From Otatea glauca (lineage: Eukaryota; Streptophyta; Magnoliopsida; Poales; Poaceae): a stretch of DNA of 64,000 bases. The position numbers were made by a program, and so were the translations under genes. Shown here in pieces: positions 58,655 through 64,000 of this stretch; position 1 is the stretch's first letter, and every line of letters starts with the position of its first letter. The DNA lies in assembly GCA_036346275.1 (NCBI GenBank), contig JAYEVK010000095.1, forward strand, positions 1 to 64,000, given 5' to 3'. The notes beneath the pieces are model-generated. The model ran no database searches. It saw only the letters and a program-made list of their open reading frames with translations, and was not told where the DNA came from.

Positions 58655-59582
58655 TAGGGATGAAAACGGAACGGAAACGGTCGGTAAATGGTCGTTCCGT
58701 TTCCGTTTCCATATCTTTTACCGGTAACGGAATCGGAAACCCCGGAAACGGATACGAAAACGAATAATGATCGAAAGCGGATGCGGAGCTGGCGGATCAC
58801 GAACGAAAGTGGAAAATTCCACAAGAGCGTAATACATGATCACAATATATATGACCACAAAACAATGTAACTCATTCCATCACAAAGGTGGATACAAGAA
58901 CAATGTTATGTTTACCGGTATCACTAGAAAGTTTTTTCTCAGGTTTGTCAGTTGAAGGCTCGCTATTTGTCCTCCAGATCAAACCATCATATCCTTCTTC
59001 ATATCATTATCATCGACATCCTCTTGCTCCTCCAACTATAAAAATGTAATGCCCTAAAATTTGCATATTATTGTTCATTGTTCATTTATGATTTTCTGAG
59101 ATTTATCCTGGATTTTCTGGAGTTTATAAATGCCATTTTACTATTTTTTAGATTTATATAATTAATTTATTCATGAAAAATGAAGCCACAAATATGCTAG
59201 AAATAATTTTCCTAGGTTCAAAATGTTCCAAAGTATTTTTGAGATTTTTTTTGGAATTTTTGAACTCTATTTGGTATTTTCTATAAAGCCATTTGTATTT
59301 CTGAAATTATTTTAATTCGAAAATAAATATAAATTCTCCCTTCTCCTTTTTGGGCCAAATGGGTCGAGTTTCCGACGGAATTTCCGATTTTGTTTATACG
59401 GAATTTCCGATTCCGTTTCCGTTTCCGACGGAAATGGCTCTCCCGTTTCTGTTTCCGACAAAAAATTTCCGTTTCCATTTCCGTACTGACTTTTTCCGTT
59501 TCCGTTTCCGTTTCCGAAAAAAGGCTTCCGTTTCCGTTTTTTTTCGAAACGGTCGAAAATTTCGTTTCCGTTTTCACCCCTA
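58655..59582. mobile_element. hAT-type MITE/element, 928 bp, in copy B
   Basis: Ends TAGGGATGAAAACGGAACGG and CGTTTCCGTTTTCACCCCTA, the same type of end as the element at 42851. Flanked by CCTCTAGG (58647-58654) and CCCCTAGG (59583-59590), an 8-bp duplication with one mismatch. Copy A has the empty site GGCCTCTAGGGTCTAGCAGC. Subterminal CCGTTTCCGTTTCCG arrays lie near both ends in opposite orientation. No transposase. Confidence 0.92.
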
Positions 59583-59869
59583 CCCCTAGGGTCTAGCAGC
59601 ACCCGTCATTCACATGTTAACGGTGCATTGTACGGCTGCGCTTTTGAAATCGGACCTCATCAACATGATGAACTCATGTACTGTGATGTCCACACGTCTT
59701 CAAAAATCAAATCTCTACGTAAAAGAAAAAAAAAGTAGTCAAATCTCTCTGCTCTTAGGACTAAGGTGGACCAGAAAGCGGGCCTAGAGTTGGCCCAAAT
59801 ATAACAAAGCCTAATTATCTCGCATTTTCGATCTTTTTTCTAACCAGAACCCGCAGGCCGCAGCCTCGC

Positions 59870-60460
59870 CCTCTAATGGCATGTATAATAGTACGATATC
59901 ATCTGTTTATAAGTTTTATCACATAAAAATTTTCTGTCACGAGGAAGAAAGAAAGATGAGAGAGTATAACTATTTCTTTGTGAATGGATGACCATATAGA
60001 TAGAACAAAACATGAATGTATGATTTGTCCATAACATACACTTTTTTATGCCATAATTAAAAGATCGTGGGATCTTATAGAGAAAACCTTAAAATATTAT
60101 TTATTGTAGAAGTTATCTTTAGTTTTATCTTCAGATAATATGAAAAAGTATATAGACAGTAGCCATTTCTACTATCTTTCTGTGAGTCTATGCCAGTGGA
60201 ATTTTGGATGATGTGGAGGAGAAAGAAAGGAAAGAGAAAAAAATGATGTTTACTGTTTAACAGATGGGTCTTATAGACGGCTTCTACTGTCTATACCATT
60301 GTATAGATAACTATAAATACACCCCATTAATTGTATAAGGCTATTACAAACAGCTATATAAATAATCTATTATATGAATTATCTTTAATCTTGTTTATAG
60401 ATAATATAGAGGTGTATTACAGATAATCGCTGTCTACACCATTGTATATATCCAACACAT
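59870..60460. repeat. Diverged short repeats around CTGTCTATACCATTGTATAG
   Basis: Variants at about 60285 and 60440, with a counterpart after copy A near 48590. Each follows a GGATGATGTGGAGGAGA-type block. Probably remnants of a small MITE family. No gene. Confidence 0.5.
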
Positions 60461-60522
60461 CGGTGGCCGTGGCCTGTGAAACAGTGTAAGTGAACCAGTA
60501 CAGCTGTACTTATTCACTTATG

Positions 60523-60635
60523 GAATTTTTTTTTATTTAATATTTTTTTATTCTTTTTTTCAAAACTATGCGTCCCAATTAAAATTTTACGAAAATACCC
60601 CAGTGGCGATCGCGCCCATACACGGCGATAGCTCC
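60523..60635. repeat. Left terminal inverted repeat of MULE 2
   Basis: Closely matches the MULE 1 ends at 49073-49190 and, inverted, 55125-55240. Confidence 0.85.
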
Positions 60636-60766
60636 TCATTGTTCCTCGCGTGCTCTTCTCACGACGTTACTGTGGGCCCCTCGTCGCTCGAGACAGGCGA
60701 TCGCCGAGCCGAGCGACGGTGACTTTAAAGCCCTCGCCGCTTGCGAAGCGACAAACAGTGAGGCGT

Positions 60767-60870
60767 AGCAAACGAAGAGAAAAGAGAAAGAGAAAGAAGA
60801 AGAGAAAGAAGAAGAAAAAAGAAGAAGAAAAGAAGAAGAAGAAAAGAAGAGAAAGAAGAAGAAAAGGGAA
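60767..60870 (+). repeat. GAA-rich purine tract in MULE 2
   Basis: About 100 bp of AAGAAGAGAAAGAAG-type sequence with almost no pyrimidines; the open frame across it (60650-60934) is Lys/Glu/Arg repeat only. Counterpart of the T/C tract in MULE 1. Confidence 0.85.
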
Positions 60871-61019
60871 AAAAAAGTCGATTCGTCGTTTCTGCGAAGG
60901 TATTTTTTACAAATTTTATAAATCTATTATTTAGGAATTTTACGATTTTGTAGTGTTTAGAAAATACTGTAGGACTGTTTTTGTCATTAGAATTCTAATG
61001 TAGCATGTAATATCCAGTC

Positions 61020-61610
61020 GAATTTAGGATTGTGTAGCGTTTAGAACTTTAATGTAGTATTTAGTTTTAGAAATTTGAGGATCTGTATAGTATTAAGTAC
61101 GTTACAAATTTAGTGTAGTATTAGAAATTTATTTTAGTGTTTAGAAAATTTAGGATTGTGTAGCGTTTACATTTTCTCGGATAGTGTTGTTTAGAAATTT
61201 AATGTCATGATTCATATTTAGAACTTTAATGTACTATTTAGTTTTTAGAAATTTCAGATGTATAGTATTAAATGCGTTACAAATTTATTTTTAGTCTTAG
61301 AAATTTATTGTAGTGTTTAGAAAATTTAGGATTGTGTAGCGTTTACAATTTCTCGAATAGTGTTGTTTAGAAATTTAATGTCGCATGTTCATATTTAGAA
61401 CTTTAATGTACTATTTAGTTTTAGAAATTTGAGGATTGTATAGTATTAAGTATGCGTTACAAATTTATTGTAGTGTTTAGAAAATTTAGGATTATGTAGC
61501 ATTTACAATTTCTCGGATAGTGTTGTTTAGAAATTTAATGTCGCATTCATATTTAGAACTTTAATGTAGTATTTAGTTTTTAGAAATTTCAGAATGTATT
61601 GTATTTTAGA
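61020..61610 (+). repeat. Tandem repeats of 125-180 bp in the MULE 2 leader
   Basis: AGGATTGTGTAGCGTTTA starts near 61026, 61152, 61328 and 61488. Units share TTAGAAATTTAATGT, TAGTATTAAGTA-GCGTTACAAAT and TTCTCGGATAGTGTTG. MULE 1 has only a shorter, more decayed version. Confidence 0.8.
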
Positions 61611-61639
61611 GTAATATTTTTCCGTCGGACGTTGTAAAG

Positions 61640-64000
61640 ATGTCGGAGAAATTGTATTTCCAAATATTTTATGGAGATGGGGAGATAGCACAGGGGGATG
61701 GGGTGGATCTATCATCATTTTCAAGAGTCGTCTGAGGCATATGCGATCGAGCGATAGGACATCTGGGGTTTGTTGGAGTGGATGTCTCGGATGTTCATTT
61801 GGATGCCTGCACTGTTCGGTTATGAGTCGAGCGAGAGTGAGCCAAGCGCAAGACCGTTTTACGAGAGTTGATTCCTATTAACTCGGCGTCAACATGGAGG
61901 AGTTATGTTGGTTTCTTAGAGCGGGGTTGGCCGCTCATGTTGTTGGTCTGATGTGCTACCCGGTAGCTCCATCGGTGTCGCAAGTTCGTGATGTCGGGGT
62001 GGACATTACGGCGAGGGGACATCAAATGTAGAAGGATGCAAGAGGAAGGCGGCGAGGAACCCGGAGACGAGGAGCACGAGGCTGGCGGTGGCGAAGGACC
62101 GGGGCAGAGGAGGCGGTGGAGGCGCGAGGGTGGCCGACGAGGGGAGGAGGTGGAGGACATTGTTGACTGATGGAAGAGGAGGACCGTGCGGATGAGGAAG
62201 TCCCTAATGGTGAGCACTCCGACGAGGTGGACAACGCCCCTGAGGTGCCTATCCCTGGTGCGTGGACCAATTACAATTTCGAAGACCTAACGATGAATGA
62301 AGGGAACATTGATGCATGGGAGTATCATGAGAACGAGGTGACGCAGGGGCCATATATAAAGACAAGGAGGTCATGTGATGGATGCGGTGAAGCATTGGGC
62401 AATGTCTCTCCGTGGCAATTCGAGGTTGTGAAGTCCAACAAGAAGGACTACGACGTGAAGTGCGTAGTTGATTCGTGCCCATGGCGGGTGCATGCATACT
62501 AGGGGAAGTGGACGGACTACTGGAAATGCTCCATAGTGATGGAGCGTAACTGCGAGCTGGAAGAAGCGGAGCAGGGACACCGCAATCGTCAGCCCACTTG
62601 GGTGGCAAATGTGTTTTATGGTCGGATCGTGGACAATCCCCATCCGCACCTCGATCTATTATCACGGCCGTGGAGGAGAGGTTTGAGACAAGATTAGCTA
62701 CGCAAAGGCATGGAGAGCAAAAGGACAGCTCGGAAATACGGTTCGGACGACGAGGCTTCGTGCGAGAATATTCCCACTTGCTCGTGGCAATCGCACAAAG
62801 GAACCTCGTACATCCATCGACCTTGCGGAGTTCCTCGCGGTGGTGCGTGCACCGAAGTGGGTATTGCGGCGTGCATTCTTCGCCCGGGCGCATGCATAAA
62901 TGCGTTAAAAGATCGTCGCCGGTCCTTTGCTTGACGGCACATTCCTCACGGGAAGTACAAGGGCGATTCTAATCTGCGATCGCGGTGGATGCCAACAACC
63001 GAGTTCTACCGGTTGCGTTGGCATTCGTGGAGGGGAAAACACGAGAGCCGTGATCGGTTCCTTGAAAGAGTGAAGTGGGCATTGTTCTCGGCAGGGCGAT
63101 GTTTGTGTCATCCATGACCGACATGCGAGGCGCTAAGGGCGATCGTGGATATGCAACAAGGGTCCGCCGTCGTGGGAGCAAACAAAGTGGCTGACACGAG
63201 GAGCAGGTGGTGCATGAGGCACATGGTGCCAATTTTTCCGTCGGTTCCAGAACAAGGAGCTTATGAACATGTTCAGCGCTGTGCAAATGCAACCAACGGA
63301 GGAAGTTCGACGCGCTTTGGAAGACGTTGGACGAACTAACGAAGAAGCAATCAATGGATCCCAGAGGTACCGCTTAGTTCATCAAGGAACCCGATGGTGT
63401 ACCATGAGCAAGGAGAGGACCCACAGCCTTATAAAGTGCCGGCCGAGACCCCCAAACATCCGGCGAGGTGGGTACCAAAGATAAAGAGTTTCACCGATTG
63501 GATCGACATGAGCCTTTGGATAAATGGTCCTTCGACGACGAGGGCGGCTCGCGTTATGGGATCATGACAACGAACTGGCGGAGATTTACAATGGGTAATG
63601 AAAGGCACCAGATGCCTTCCATCGGTGGGTATAGTTGAGGTGTCTTATTAGGGACACGAGATATTTCATTGAGCGATACAAGACCTCCACAAGCATGTAT
63701 GTCGGACAATCGATTGTCGTACTCAACTCTGTGTCTACCTACATGTCCAAGAAAACAAGAAAGGCGCAGACACATCGGGTTACACGGAGAGTGGCGTGGA
63801 ACGGAGATACCACGTGCCATGCGGTGACCGAGGTCGCAGGGTGCCCACCGGAGAGGACTTCCCATCCGTGCATACCCGGAGGTGATTGCGAGTGCTCCGC
63901 CGAAACCACGCCGCTACACTTGCCGTGCTCGCGACGTCATTGCCGCAACCGCCGAGACGCATCAATCCTATCGCTCGCTCATCTCCCCGTACTACTACAA
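61640..64000 (+). pseudogene. MULE 2 transposase, broken and cut by window edge
   Basis: Starts at 61640 with MSEKLYFQIFYGDGEIAQGD and hits a TGA at 61733-61735. An acidic segment follows (MEEEDRADEEVPNGEHSDEV, 62170), then WEYHENEVTQGPYIKTRRSC and SNKKDYDVKCVVDSCPWRVH to a stop near 62502. The DDE core has LLDGTFLTG (first Asp, about 62933) then AILICDRGGCQQ. Next is WCMRHMVPIFPSVPEQGAYE (63210), and near the edge THQSYRSLISPYYY. Same layout as MULE 1. Multiple frame breaks. Confidence 0.85.

Larger units (their letters stand above)
49020..60330 (+). repeat. Copy B of the duplication, with several insertions
   Basis: Pieces of B are 49020-49072, 55251-55565, 56340-56472, 58572-58654 and 59583-60330. 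Each joins its neighbour at a place where copy A is uninterrupted. The inserted pieces are the MULE, foldback element, copia element and hAT element described separately. Identity with A looks roughly 80-85% by eye, so the duplication is older than the insertions. Confidence 0.82.
60523..64000 (+). mobile_element. MULE 2, same family as MULE 1, runs off the right edge
   Basis: Left end GAATTTTTTTTTATTTAATA continues through ATTCTTTTTTTCAAAACTAT, GCGTCCCAATTAAAATTTTA and CCCATACACGGCGA, matching the MULE 1 terminal repeat for about 110 bp. The candidate left target duplication is TTCACTTATG (60513-60522), to be matched beyond the window. The transposase is on the plus strand, so MULE 2 is in opposite orientation to MULE 1. 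Confidence 0.88.

Noticed and set aside
60650..60934. 94-codon frame rich in Lys/Glu/Arg
   Set aside because: Purine simple sequence, mirrored as T/C tract in MULE 1.
1..64000. tRNA, rRNA or other structured RNA genes
   Set aside because: I looked for tRNA-like A and B boxes and conserved rRNA words and found none convincing; a covariance-model scan would be needed to exclude them.

Overview
The window looks like plant nuclear DNA from a grass (Poaceae). It has Xa21-type receptor kinase coding sequence, Stowaway-like MITEs, MULEs with long terminal inverted repeats, plant-mobile-domain and GRF zinc-finger reading frames, and hAT, gypsy, copia and LINE remnants. Species cannot be fixed from the sequence. 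Only one gene looks intact: a two-exon LRR receptor-like kinase at 26883-30098 (+). Almost everything else is transposable-element sequence in various states of decay. Many reading frames are broken by single-base indels; some of these could be assembly error rather than decay.

Layout. 1-2480: tandem array and LTR-like end of a gypsy-type element. 2690-2935: spaced palindromes. 3340-3944: broken GRF zinc-finger gene (+). 4280-9840: minus-strand block with a plant-mobile-domain pseudogene downstream of a MULE transposase pseudogene, followed by 46-bp repeats. 11170-19500: AT-rich repeats, including a 600-bp duplication (12540-13600 and 18195-18810), a 110-bp array and a degenerate 170-bp array. 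19511-23849: complete hAT element with 8-bp target duplication. 24137-26314: large foldback with four 172-bp units per arm, just upstream of the kinase gene. 32310-33030: LINE reverse-transcriptase remnant (-). 33488-38150: hAT-type element carrying a nested gypsy-type retroelement. 38372-42840: long noncoding LTR-like repeat containing a solo LTR. 42851-43437: hAT MITE.

46810-64000: two diverged copies of one sequence (A at 46810-48540, B from 49020 to 60330). Copy B was later hit by a 6.2-kb MULE (49073-55240), a foldback element, a 2.1-kb copia element and a hAT element. Comparing A with B gives empty sites that define most of these insertions. A second MULE of the same family begins at 60523 and runs off the right edge.

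The genes do not form a pathway. The window is a record of nested insertion around one probable immune-type receptor gene. The most unusual structure is the 2.2-kb inverted repeat built from exact-period 172-bp units; relatives of that unit form a separate array 7 kb away.
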